Made by a program: the position numbers and the translations under genes. Below, in pieces: positions 1 through 7,608 of a stretch of 11,806 bases of DNA; within the stretch, counting starts at the first letter, position 1, and each line of letters starts with the position of its first letter. Origin of the DNA: Bacillota bacterium (GTDB lineage: Bacteria; Bacillota; Bacilli; Alicyclobacillales; SLC66); the NCBI GenBank assembly GCA_021797415.1, contig JAJZZT010000529.1, positions 1-11,806 of the forward strand, given 5' to 3'. The notes beneath the pieces were generated by a model, which saw only the letters and a list, made by a program, of their open reading frames with translations, had not been told where the DNA came from and made no database searches.

Positions 1-1
1 C

Positions 2-694
<693 letters not shown>

Positions 695-703
695 ACCCGC
701 TTA

Positions 704-816
704 AAGAGGTTGTTCAAAAAGGGGGCAGAACTCCCCGGCGCATTGCTGCGTCATCGCCAGAAATGCTCCCTCACGTACCAAGAACGTACGCTCGGTCCAC
801 ATTTCTGGCTGCTTCC
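704..816 (+). repeat. Direct repeat, copy 1 of conserved 113-bp block
   Basis: This block is identical to 863-975 except at one position (T747 versus C906), at an offset of 159 bases. The rest of copy 1 (817-862) aligns with 1027-1072 of copy 2 with several differences, so the left two thirds are far more conserved between copies than the right third. Near-identity of the 113 bp points to a recent duplication or gene conversion. Confidence 0.93.
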
Positions 817-862
817 TTGTACTGTGCGGGTCTTACCTGCCCACTTTTTGAACAGGTTCTTT

Positions 863-975
863 AAGAGGTTGTTCAAAAAGGGGGCAGAACTCCCCGGCGC
901 ATTGCCGCGTCATCGCCAGAAATGCTCCCTCACGTACCAAGAACGTACGCTCGGTCCACATTTCTGGCTGCTTCC
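863..975 (+). repeat. Direct repeat, copy 2 of conserved 113-bp block
   Basis: This is the second copy of the 113-bp block and begins exactly where copy 1 ends. It is followed by a 51-bp palindromic segment (976-1026) that copy 1 lacks, after which similarity to copy 1 resumes at 1027. Confidence 0.93.
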
Positions 976-1029
976 AAGGGGACATGGGATAAAATCCACT
1001 GCACACTCGGTTTATCCCATGTCCCCTTG
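975..1029. repeat. Perfect 19-bp stem hairpin inserted in repeat copy 2
   Basis: Bases 975-993 (C then AAGGGGACATGGGATAAA) are perfectly complementary to 1011-1029, with a 17-base loop. Comparison with copy 1 shows that 976-1026 (51 bp) is extra sequence: the bases flanking it are contiguous at 816/817 in copy 1. It is therefore a palindrome nested in a palindromic repeat. The stem is not followed by a T-run, so it does not look like an intrinsic terminator. Confidence 0.85.
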
Positions 1030-1084
1030 CCCTGCGCGAATCAACCCTGCCCACTTTTTGAACAGGCGCTTTGAACAACCTCTA

Positions 1085-1092
1085 AAAGGAGG
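1085..1092 (+). promoter_or_regulatory. Ribosome binding site of hydBG
   Basis: AAAGGAGG ends 5 bases before the ATG at 1098. It follows the last base of the intergenic repeat (1083) almost directly, so the hydBG leader is essentially repeat sequence. Confidence 0.85.
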
Positions 1093-1097
1093 CCATT

Positions 1098-3101
1098 ATG
1101 AGTACACGGAAGCTCAACCAACAGGATCTGGATTCCTGGGTCGACGGACTCATCGCAAAGCAGCGCGTCGTCGGAGTGCAGGGCAAGGAGGGGCGGTTCG
1201 TTTTCGGACCGTTATCGAAAGCCGAGGATCTGCGACTGGATTATGATGTTACCCTTCTCCCGCCCAAAAAATACTTTCTTCCTCAACGAGAAGACCTCAT
1301 GGAATTCACCGTCCAGGGGGAATACACAAGTCGTATTGAGCGCGAGCCATTTATTCTTTTCGGGGTTCACCCGTACGATGTTGTCGCCATCTCGCAACTG
1401 GACGCCGTCTTTAGCGCGGGGCATTATGATGTCCACTATATGACGCGCCGCCGCCAGGCCGCCATCGTCGCTTGCGATGTTCAGACGGCGTCCGCGCATG
1501 TGTTTGCGTCCTCCATGAACACCGCGACCGTGCAGGACGGGTTTGATCTTCTCCTGACCAAAATCGGCGCAGATTATCTGGCGGATGCCAGAACCGACAA
1601 GGGAGAAGCGCTTCTCGCCGTCCATCAGGGAGGCGCCGAGCCGACGGAAGTGGACTTTGAAAAACGCGAACAAGTGTGGAGGAATAACCGGGGGACGCTG
1701 AACAGGCACGAACTCAAGTGCCGGCCGGAAGAACTGCCGGCGCTCCTGGCGCAGTCCTACGACGATCCGGTATGGGAGGAGAAGGCCCGGCTCTGTTTCT
1801 CGTGCGGTTCCTGTAACCTTGTGTGCCCGACCTGCTACTGTTTTGATGTTCATGACGACCTGAATTGGGATATGCAGTCAGGCACTCGCACACGGGCCTG
1901 CGACGCCTGTCTGTTGAACGAATTTGCTTCAGTTGCGGGCGGGCACAATTTCCGGAAACAATCGGCGGAGCGTTACCGTCATCGCTTTTACCGCAAAGGC
2001 AGTTATATCCCGGACAAATTTGGTTTCGTAGCCTGTGTGGGCTGCGGTCGTTGCATTTCTGCGTGCGTTGCCGGCATCGCCAATCCGGTGGAAGTGTATA
2101 ATCGGTTATTCGCGCAAAGTTCGGACATCCACGCTCCGGAGCCTGCCGCGTTTTCCCAAACAAACTCAGTGGCGAAACAGAGAGAAGATCGCGGGGCTGT
2201 CGGCGTCCTGGAGTCGACTGCACGGCCGACCGCCCAATTCTTGCCGGATGGAACCCTCCCATTGGAGGATATTCCCTCCGGGGACATGTATGTTCCACAG
2301 GCTGCCACCTTGGTGCAGGCGAGACGTTTGACAGAACTGGAGACATTCTATGAAATCAGGCTGGATTCCGGCCACGAACTGGGTCATGGACCGGGACAAT
2401 TTGTTGAGATTTCTCTCCCCGGCTTTGGCGAGGCGCCCATTTCCATCAGTTCCTCGCCAACTCAGACGGGGACTTTTCAGATGGTGGTGCGAAACGTGGG
2501 CAATTTGACAAACGCGATGAGCAAGCTGGCCGCAGGTGACCCCATTGGCGTGCGCGGTCCATTTGGATCCGAGTTTCCCGTGCATGACGTCATGAAAGGG
2601 AAAGACGTACTTCTCATCTGCGGCGGGATCGGCCTGGTTCCCGTACGTTCCGCAATCAACTACATCCTTGACAATCGTGAAGACTATGGACAGATGACCA
2701 TTTTGTACGGGGCGAAGACGCCGGCCGAACGCATTTTTGCGGACGAACAACAGGATTGGAGCACACGCGATCGTGTAACCGTGCTGGAAACCGTCGATGA
2801 CCCTGATGAAAGTTGGCATGGCCATGTTGGCAGGATTACCACGCTATTGCCCCTGGTTCGCGTGGCTTCGGAGAATACCGTCGCCATTGTTTGCGGTCCG
2901 CCGGTCATGTACCGTTTTGTGTTGGAGGAATTGAAAAAGATGGGACTGTCGGACGATTCCATTTATCTGTCGCTAGAACGCCGCATGAAATGCGGCGTCG
3001 GCAAATGCGGCCACTGTCAGATGAACGGCGTGTACGTCTGTCAGGAGGGTCCGGTCTTTCAATACGCGGATATCAGGGAAGTCATGGAGGCGATACGATG
3101 A
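1098..3101 (+). CDS. hydBG: Fused beta-gamma subunit of group 3b [NiFe] hydrogenase (Fe-S / FAD / NAD(P) electron-transfer subunit)
   Basis: This 667-aa protein joins two subunits that are separate in the Pyrococcus sulfhydrogenase (HydB ~370 aa and HydG ~290 aa). Residues ~1-345 are HydB-like, with PPKKYF at 55-60, a Cys motif at C233-C236-C239-C243, the AGGHNFR stretch at ~280-286, and a second [4Fe-4S] motif at C313-C316-C319-C323. Residues ~346-396 form a low-complexity linker. Residues ~397-667 are a ferredoxin-reductase-like HydG module: flavin site with PISISSSP (447-454), NAD(P) site with LICGGIG (506-512) and CGPPVMY (599-605), and a [2Fe-2S] motif C632-C637-C640-C648. It should carry electrons between the HydD clusters and NAD(P)(H) in the cytosol. 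No signal peptide or membrane segment is seen. The start has a strong RBS. The stop overlaps the hydD ATG (ATGA). The domain order equals a hydB-hydG gene fusion. NADP rather than NAD preference is inferred from the family. Confidence 0.92.
   Translation: MSTRKLNQQDLDSWVDGLIAKQRVVGVQGKEGRFVFGPLSKAEDLRLDYDVTLLPPKKYFLPQREDLMEFTVQGEYTSRIEREPFILFGVHPYDVVAISQLDAVFSAGHYDVHYMTRRRQAAIVACDVQTASAHVFASSMNTATVQDGFDLLLTKIGADYLADARTDKGEALLAVHQGGAEPTEVDFEKREQVWRNNRGTLNRHELKCRPEELPALLAQSYDDPVWEEKARLCFSCGSCNLVCPTCYCFDVHDDLNWDMQSGTRTRACDACLLNEFASVAGGHNFRKQSAERYRHRFYRKGSYIPDKFGFVACVGCGRCISACVAGIANPVEVYNRLFAQSSDIHAPEPAAFSQTNSVAKQREDRGAVGVLESTARPTAQFLPDGTLPLEDIPSGDMYVPQAATLVQARRLTELETFYEIRLDSGHELGHGPGQFVEISLPGFGEAPISISSSPTQTGTFQMVVRNVGNLTNAMSKLAAGDPIGVRGPFGSEFPVHDVMKGKDVLLICGGIGLVPVRSAINYILDNREDYGQMTILYGAKTPAERIFADEQQDWSTRDRVTVLETVDDPDESWHGHVGRITTLLPLVRVASENTVAIVCGPPVMYRFVLEELKKMGLSDDSIYLSLERRMKCGVGKCGHCQMNGVYVCQEGPVFQYADIREVMEAIR
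2255..2279 (+). other. Alternative small hairpins around an RBS-like GGAGG at the HydB/HydG junction
   Basis: GGAGG at 2264-2268 can pair with CCTCC at 2255-2259 (4-base loop) or with CCTCC at 2275-2279 (6-base loop). An in-frame ATG (codon 397) follows at 2286, close to where a stand-alone HydG would begin. The GGAGG-to-ATG spacing is 17 bases, longer than optimal. The sequence may be a relic of a former hydG translation start, or chance. Confidence 0.35.
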
Positions 3102-3841
3102 ACAAGCCGAGGGTCGCGATTTTCGATTTCGCCGGTTGCGAAGGATGTCAACTCCAGATCGTCAACATGGAGGAAGAAATCTTGGGCCTCATTTCCATTG
3201 TGCGCCTGGTCGAGTGGCGGGAAGGCATGTCTGAACAGGGTGAAGAGTACGATGTGGCCATCATCGAAGGTTCCATCACCCGCCCGCAAGATGAAGAGAA
3301 AGTGCGCCGGATCCGCGAACGCGCCAAAATCCTGGTGGCCTTGGGGGCGTGCGCCGCGGATGGCGGAGTGAACAAGATAAAGAATCGCTTTGACCTGGCG
3401 GAAGTCAAACAACTCGTCTACGGGGCGGACTCTGCGCTTCCTCATCTGGACAGCGCACCCACAAAAGCCGTGGATGAAGTTGTCCAGGTCGATTACAAAA
3501 TCTATGGCTGCCCGATCGACCGCCGAGAATTTGCTGATGTCGTTCGTTCCCTGGTTCAGGGGAAAAAGCCGGAAATTCCGAATTATCCAGTCTGCGTGGA
3601 GTGCAAGCGAAAGGAAAATGTCTGTCGCTATGAGTACCGTGAAATCTGCCTGGGGCCGATCACGAGAGCGGGATGCGACGCCCGCTGTCCCTCCTTTGGG
3701 GCGTGGTGTTTTGGTTGCCGCGGATCCGTAGATGAACCGAACGTGCAAGCCGCAAGAGAAGTCATGGAAAGATACGGGAAGAGGGCTGAGGACCTGGAAG
3801 ACCGCATGCAATTATTTGGATATCAGGAGGCGCGGAGATGA
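3098..3841 (+). CDS. hydD: Small (delta) subunit of group 3b [NiFe] hydrogenase
   Basis: This 247-aa Fe-S subunit links the NiFe site in HydA to HydBG. The N-terminus has the small-subunit motif FDFAGCEGCQLQ, with C14 and C17 of the proximal [4Fe-4S] cluster, completed by C85 (ALGACAADGG) and C138 (IYGCP). The C-terminal part carries eight further cysteines (C166, C169, C176, C184, C193, C197, C204, C207) in PVCVEC, CLGPITRAGCDARCPSFG and CFGCRG, which can ligate the medial and distal clusters. This matches the Pyrococcus HydD layout. There is no Tat signal or membrane anchor, so the enzyme is cytosolic, unlike group 1 hydrogenases. The ATG at 3098 overlaps the hydBG stop (ATGA) and has GGAGG at 3086-3090. 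The frame is open further upstream inside hydBG, but the motif position and RBS fix this start. The stop overlaps the hydA ATG. Confidence 0.94.
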   Translation: MNKPRVAIFDFAGCEGCQLQIVNMEEEILGLISIVRLVEWREGMSEQGEEYDVAIIEGSITRPQDEEKVRRIRERAKILVALGACAADGGVNKIKNRFDLAEVKQLVYGADSALPHLDSAPTKAVDEVVQVDYKIYGCPIDRREFADVVRSLVQGKKPEIPNYPVCVECKRKENVCRYEYREICLGPITRAGCDARCPSFGAWCFGCRGSVDEPNVQAAREVMERYGKRAEDLEDRMQLFGYQEARR

Positions 3842-5130
3842 ACAAGAAGGTGGATGTCCATCACGTCACCCGGATCGAAGGCCATGGAAACATCGCGGTC
3901 AATGTCCAGGACGGCGTCATCGAACAGGTGGAATGGCAGGTTCCTGAGGCTCCGCGCTTTTTTGAAGCCATGTTGCGCGGACGGAGTTGGGAGGATCTTC
4001 AGACCGTTGTGAGCCGGATCTGCGGGATCTGTTCGATCAGCCATTCGCTTGCCTGTATCAAAGGGATCGAATCCGCCATGCGGATTCCCGTCTCCGAACA
4101 GACCGATAAGCTGCGTCTATTGGCGCATTATTCGGAACAGGTCCAAAGTCACGTCCTGCATGCCGGGTATCTGGTTGCTCCCGACATGTTGGGGGCAAAA
4201 TCTGTCGTCCCGCTTGTGCAGACGCATTTTGATGTCGTCCAAACCGTGATCAAGCTGCATCGAATGGCCAATAATTGGTCCGATCTTCTGGCGGGGCGCA
4301 CCACTCACCCGATCACTTTCAAACCGGGCGGTTTCAGCAAAATCCCCAGCGAGACGGAATTGCGGGAACTTCGCGCCATGCTTTCGGAAGCCGTACCCGA
4401 CCTTAACGCGTTGGTCGGAGTACTGCTCAGTCTGGCGGACCAGTTTCCCGACTTTGAGCGCGAGACGGAATATGTCGCACTCGTGCAGCCGGACGTGTAC
4501 ACCTTTTATGACGGGCGCATCGGCAGTACGGACATGGCGGAGACGGTCCCGGTCACCGAGTTTGAATCCGTTGTCAATGAATACGTATCTCCCCAATCGA
4601 CGGCGAAATGGGCGCGCTGGCACCGCGATTCCTATGCGGTTGGCGCATTGGCGCGCTACAACCTGAATTCCGCCCATCTAAGGCCGCTCGCCAAGGACAT
4701 CGCTCGGGCGTTTGAACTGGAGATGCGGCGCCACAACCCGTATTTCAATACCATTGCCCAGGTTGTGGAGTGTGCGCATCTGGTTGAGTCCGCACTGGAA
4801 TTGCTCGATGAACTCCTGACCGCCGGTTTGCGGCAGGAAATCCCCCGCGTTGAACCGCAGGCCGGCGAGGGAGTCGGTTGCGTTGAAGCCCCGAGGGGCA
4901 TTTTGTTCCATCGCTACGCCTTTGATCAACAGGGCCGTTGTATATCCGCCAATTTAAGCATCCCGACCAATCAAAACCACGGCAATATTCAAAGAGACAT
5001 GGAAGTGCTGCTGCCGCAAATCGTCGACCGAAGCGAGGATGAAATCCGCCTTTGGCTGGAGATGCTTGTTCGTTCGTACGATCCCTGCGTGTCTTGTTCC
5101 ACGCATTATCTGCACGTAAAGTTCGTATAG
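3838..5130 (+). CDS. hydA: Large (alpha, NiFe-bearing) subunit of group 3b [NiFe] hydrogenase
   Basis: This 430-aa catalytic subunit splits or forms H2. The N-terminal nickel-ligand motif is RICGIC (C62, C65, followed by SISH) and the C-terminal one is DPCVSCSTH (C417, C420, H423); together they supply the four cysteines of the NiFe centre. The N-terminal VTRIEGHG (10-17) and the late APRGIL segment are also conserved in the family. Length equals that of Pyrococcus HydA. The 7 residues after His423 (YLHVKFV) form the short tail that the maturation protease should remove; short tails are typical of soluble group 3 enzymes. The start overlaps the hydD stop by ATGA and has AGGAGG at 3825-3830. 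It ends in TAG at 5128-5130, 22 bases before hypC. Assignment to group 3b rests on the hydBG partner as well as the subunit's own motifs. Confidence 0.95.
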   Translation: MNKKVDVHHVTRIEGHGNIAVNVQDGVIEQVEWQVPEAPRFFEAMLRGRSWEDLQTVVSRICGICSISHSLACIKGIESAMRIPVSEQTDKLRLLAHYSEQVQSHVLHAGYLVAPDMLGAKSVVPLVQTHFDVVQTVIKLHRMANNWSDLLAGRTTHPITFKPGGFSKIPSETELRELRAMLSEAVPDLNALVGVLLSLADQFPDFERETEYVALVQPDVYTFYDGRIGSTDMAETVPVTEFESVVNEYVSPQSTAKWARWHRDSYAVGALARYNLNSAHLRPLAKDIARAFELEMRRHNPYFNTIAQVVECAHLVESALELLDELLTAGLRQEIPRVEPQAGEGVGCVEAPRGILFHRYAFDQQGRCISANLSIPTNQNHGNIQRDMEVLLPQIVDRSEDEIRLWLEMLVRSYDPCVSCSTHYLHVKFV

Positions 5131-5152
5131 CGTGCCGGGGGGTGGGTTGGTC

Positions 5153-5383
5153 ATGTGTTTGGCTGTTCCTGGACAGGTGCTGGAGATCCATCAAAGTATG
5201 GCGACGGTCGATGTGGCCGGAGTGAGGCGTCAGGTGTGTATGGACCTGCTTGATGAGGTCCGGACCGGAGATTACGTACTTGTGCACGTCGGATTTGCCC
5301 TGCAGAGAATCGACGAACAAGAAGCGCAAAACACGCTGGACATCTTGCGTGCGCAGTTCAATGAAGAAATGTGGCGGGAGTAA
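5153..5383 (+). CDS. hypC: [NiFe] hydrogenase maturation chaperone HypC
   Basis: This 76-aa OUB-fold chaperone of the HypC/HupF family carries the Fe(CN)2CO precursor together with HypD and delivers it to the apo large subunit. It begins with the invariant MCLAVPGQV; Cys2 is the metal-binding residue. This fixes the ATG at 5153, although an in-frame GTG lies seven codons upstream at 5132. A G-rich RBS (GGGGGTG, 5138-5144) precedes the start by 8 bases. Length is typical. It is the first maturation gene after hydA (22-base gap) and is surely co-transcribed. Confidence 0.95.
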   Translation: MCLAVPGQVLEIHQSMATVDVAGVRRQVCMDLLDEVRTGDYVLVHVGFALQRIDEQEAQNTLDILRAQFNEEMWRE

Positions 5384-5422
5384 GCCGTGACCCCAACGCG
5401 AAAGCGCGGGATTTTCATCGGC

Positions 5423-5430
5423 AGGAGGTG
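5423..5430 (+). promoter_or_regulatory. Ribosome binding site that decides the hypD start
   Basis: AGGAGGTG lies 9 bases before the ATG at 5440. It favours this ATG over the in-frame GTG at 5371, which lies inside hypC and would add 23 residues not expected in the family. Confidence 0.8.
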
Positions 5431-5439
5431 GGATTCTGC

Positions 5440-6558
5440 ATGAAGCTTGTCGACGAGTATCGGGATCCCGCAGTAGCGAGATATTTGGTGGAGCAGATTC
5501 GCCAAATGGGTGAGGAGCCCCTCAGTATCATGGAGATTTGCGGTGGACACACGCATGCCATCGTGCGTTCCGGAATTGAGCAGGTGTTGCCCCCGGCAAT
5601 CCGGTTTATCCACGGTCCCGGGTGTCCGGTGTGCGTCACGCCCATCGCGAAGATTGATCAGGCGATCGCACTGGCGCGCCGCCCCCGAACCATCATCGCC
5701 ACCTATGGCGACATGATGCGGGTGCCGGGTTCTTCGTCCAGTTTGCTGCAGGAAAAGGCGAAGGGCGCCCATGTCAGGATCGTGTATTCGAGCCTCGACG
5801 CCGTGCAGTTGGCAGTTGAAAATCCCGACAGTGAAGTCGTGTTTTTCGCTGTCGGCTTTGAAACGACGATTCCGGCGAACGGATTCAGTGTGATTCGCGC
5901 GAAACAGTTGAACTTGACGAACTACTCGATGCTCGGCAACCACGTTTTGGTGCCGCCTGTCATTCGGGCGGTGCTCGATGATCCCGCTGTTCGCATCGAT
6001 GCGTTCATCGGTCCTGGACATGTCAGCACCATTGTGGGCAGCCGGGATTATGAATTTATCCCCAGAGAGTATCATCGGCCGGTTGTGATTTCGGGTTTTG
6101 AACCCAACGACATTCTTCAATCGCTCTTCATGATCCTGAAGCAACGCAGCGAGGGGCGCTGTGAAGTCGAGGTGCAGTATTCCCGCGCGGTGACGGAATA
6201 CGGCAATCGCCGCGCGTTGGATGTGGTGAAAGAAGTTTTTATCCCTGCGGAACAGGAATGGCGGGGCATCGGCCTGATCGGGGACAGCGGCATGTCCTTG
6301 CGTGAGGAATTGCGCGCGTTTGATGCGTATTACAAGTTTTACGAATGGATGCGGTTGCCCCCTCCCGAGGAACCGGGCGAATGCATCTGCGGACAGATCA
6401 CGAAAGGTGTGAGGCAGCCGCGGGAGTGTCCATCTTTTGGAACGAAGTGTTCGCCGGAGCAACCTCTTGGCGCCTGCATGGTTTCGATGGAAGGAACGTG
6501 CGCCGCGTATTATCGCTATCGGTATGTTGCGGAGGAAGCGGGAGGTGCTTACGGTTGA
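5440..6558 (+). CDS. hypD: [NiFe] hydrogenase maturation Fe-S protein HypD
   Basis: This 372-aa protein is the scaffold on which, with HypC, iron receives its CO and two CN ligands. The N-terminal MKLVDEYRDP is the standard start. CGGHTH (C34-H39) and GPGCPVC (C62, C65) are the catalytic and redox motifs, and GFETT (139-143) is conserved. The C-terminal [4Fe-4S] region is intact, with C317, C330, C337 and C346 in the pattern ending GACMVSMEGTCAAYYRY. Length is normal. It lies 56 bases after hypC; the gap holds only the RBS. Its TGA overlaps the TTG start of hypE. Confidence 0.96.
   Translation: MKLVDEYRDPAVARYLVEQIRQMGEEPLSIMEICGGHTHAIVRSGIEQVLPPAIRFIHGPGCPVCVTPIAKIDQAIALARRPRTIIATYGDMMRVPGSSSSLLQEKAKGAHVRIVYSSLDAVQLAVENPDSEVVFFAVGFETTIPANGFSVIRAKQLNLTNYSMLGNHVLVPPVIRAVLDDPAVRIDAFIGPGHVSTIVGSRDYEFIPREYHRPVVISGFEPNDILQSLFMILKQRSEGRCEVEVQYSRAVTEYGNRRALDVVKEVFIPAEQEWRGIGLIGDSGMSLREELRAFDAYYKFYEWMRLPPPEEPGECICGQITKGVRQPRECPSFGTKCSPEQPLGACMVSMEGTCAAYYRYRYVAEEAGGAYG
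6540..6547 (+). promoter_or_regulatory. Ribosome binding site supporting a TTG start for hypE
   Basis: GGGAGGTG lies inside the end of hypD, 7 bases before the TTG at 6555. Its spacing is ideal for that codon, and no ATG lies near the expected N-terminus. Confidence 0.75.
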
Positions 6559-7607
6559 ACGCAAAGGAACTTCCCCGGCGCCGACCGTTGACGGTTGAAG
6601 ACCTGCCCGATGGGGTTCAAATCGCGCAGGGCACAGGCGGAAAATTGACCCATCAATTGATTGAGACGCTGTTTGTTCCCCAGTTCGACAATCCGCATCT
6701 CAAAGCGCTCGGCGACCAGGCGATTTTGGATCCTTCCACGGAACGCATGGCGCTGTCAACCGACGCGTTTGTCGTCAAACCGTATATTTTCCCAGGGGGC
6801 AATATCGGAGACCTGGCGGTGAATGGGACGGTCAACGATCTGCTCATGGGCGGAGCGACACCGGCCTATCTCACAGCTTCCTTTATTCTGGAAGAAGGAC
6901 TCCCGACCAAAAATCTGGTTTTCATTGTCGAATCGATGGCTGCCGCCGCGCGAAAGGCGGGCGTACAGATCGTGGCCGGCGACACGAAGGTGGTGGAGCG
7001 CGGCGCTGCGGACGGACTGTACATCACAACGGCGGGCGTCGGGTTTGTGCCCAATGGGATCCATTGGAGTCCGGCAAAAATTCGCGCGGGTGATGTGGTG
7101 ATTGCGTCGGGTACGATTGGCGATCATGGCGCGAGTGTATTGGCGCACCGGTTCGAGATCGATTTTGAAAGTCAGATTCAGAGCGACACGGCCAGTTTGC
7201 GCGATGTGGTGACGGCGGTGCGAGCCCTGCCAGGCATTCGCTGCATGCGCGACCCGACCCGCGGAGGTCTCGCCACAACCGTGCAGGAACTGTCGCAGGC
7301 CAGCGGTTTGAACCTGCGCATACGCGAAACCGCGATCCCCATCCGGGAAGACGTGCGCGGCATCTGCGAAGTGCTGGGTCTTGACCCGCTTTATCTGGCC
7401 AACGAAGGGAAGCTGGTTGCGGTGGTGGCGCCGGAGGACGCGCAGCAATGCCTGCGGATCATGCGCACTGTGCAGGAAGCGAGAGATGCGTCCATTGTCG
7501 GCGTGGTGACAAACGACATTTCTGGTTTCGCCAGTCTGGAGACGTACATCGGCGCGGTGCGTGTACTGGACCTTTTGTCTTTAGACCAATTGCCGAGGAT
7601 CTGTTGA
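6555..7607 (+). CDS. hypE: Carbamoyl-dehydratase HypE (cyanide ligand synthesis)
   Basis: This 350-aa PurM/AIR-synthase-type ATPase dehydrates the carbamoyl group placed by HypF on its C-terminal cysteine, giving a thiocyanate that supplies CN to HypC-HypD. The C-terminus is the diagnostic PRIC with Cys350. Other motifs are GTGGK (26-30), LSTDAFVV (67-74), GGNIGDLAVNGTVNDL (81-96), AGDTKVV (141-147), IGDHG (188-192) and MRDPTRGG (231-238). The start is taken as TTG 6555, overlapping the hypD stop in TTGA, because of the well-placed RBS and the expected N-terminus; the open frame runs further upstream only as a shadow of hypD. HypA follows after a single base. Confidence 0.95.
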   Translation: MNAKELPRRRPLTVEDLPDGVQIAQGTGGKLTHQLIETLFVPQFDNPHLKALGDQAILDPSTERMALSTDAFVVKPYIFPGGNIGDLAVNGTVNDLLMGGATPAYLTASFILEEGLPTKNLVFIVESMAAAARKAGVQIVAGDTKVVERGAADGLYITTAGVGFVPNGIHWSPAKIRAGDVVIASGTIGDHGASVLAHRFEIDFESQIQSDTASLRDVVTAVRALPGIRCMRDPTRGGLATTVQELSQASGLNLRIRETAIPIREDVRGICEVLGLDPLYLANEGKLVAVVAPEDAQQCLRIMRTVQEARDASIVGVVTNDISGFASLETYIGAVRVLDLLSLDQLPRIC

Positions 7608-7608
7608 C

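Larger units (their letters stand above)
704..1083. repeat. Composite hairpin-forming intergenic repeat (two tandem copies)
   Basis: The whole gap between pfkA and hydBG is occupied by a palindromic repeat in two abutting copies, 704-862 and 863-1072, plus an 11-base tail. The outer ends are a perfect 14-base inverted repeat: AGAGGTTGTTCAAA at 705-718 (repeated at 864-877) against TTTGAACAACCTCT at 1070-1083. Inside each copy an 18-base stem with one mismatch pairs 711-728 with 837-854, and 870-887 with 1047-1064. An inner 10-base stem pairs GCCAGAAATG at 756-765 with 800-809, and likewise 915-924 with 959-968. No plausible protein is encoded. It resembles a non-autonomous miniature element or a REP-like chromosomal repeat, but no transposase or clear target duplication is visible, so its family is not assigned. 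Confidence 0.85.

Noticed and set aside
704..975. CRISPR-like direct repeats
   Set aside because: There are only two copies, each over 100 bp and abutting, with no unique spacers of regular length and no cas genes. They are palindromic intergenic repeats.
975..1029. Intrinsic terminator for pfkA
   Set aside because: The stem is perfect but is followed by TTGCCCTGCG rather than a T-run. It also lies some 280 bases after the pfkA stop as an insertion within the repeat.
1058..1086. Promoter TTGAAC - 17 bp - TCTAAA at the repeat end
   Set aside because: Transcription from it would start at or after the hydBG RBS, making a nearly leaderless message that wastes a strong RBS. The TTGAAC is also simply part of the repeat stem.
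710..1246. 178-codon open frame on the plus strand and an 81-codon frame on the minus strand (833-1078) across the repeat
   Set aside because: Both consist mostly of translated repeat sequence. The two halves of the plus-strand frame repeat each other because the DNA is duplicated, and the frame runs into hydBG in another frame. There is no RBS and no protein-like motif.
1098..5130. Alternative assignment as a group 3c (Mvh/Hdr-linked), 3d (Hox) or membrane-bound group 1 hydrogenase
   Set aside because: There are no HdrABC, MvhD or HoxF/HoxU-type genes, no Tat signal on the small subunit and no cytochrome b subunit. The HydB plus HydG modules are those of group 3b.
5371..5439. Upstream GTG start for hypD
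   Set aside because: It would overlap hypC and add 23 residues before the canonical MKLVDEYRDP. The strong RBS at 5423-5430 serves ATG 5440.
5272..6564. 430-codon minus-strand open frame opposite hypD, and similar long antisense frames opposite hydBG, hydA, hypE and hypF
   Set aside because: They are shadows of GC-rich coding sequence on the opposite strand. They have no motifs and no RBS, and they overlap genes of certain identity.
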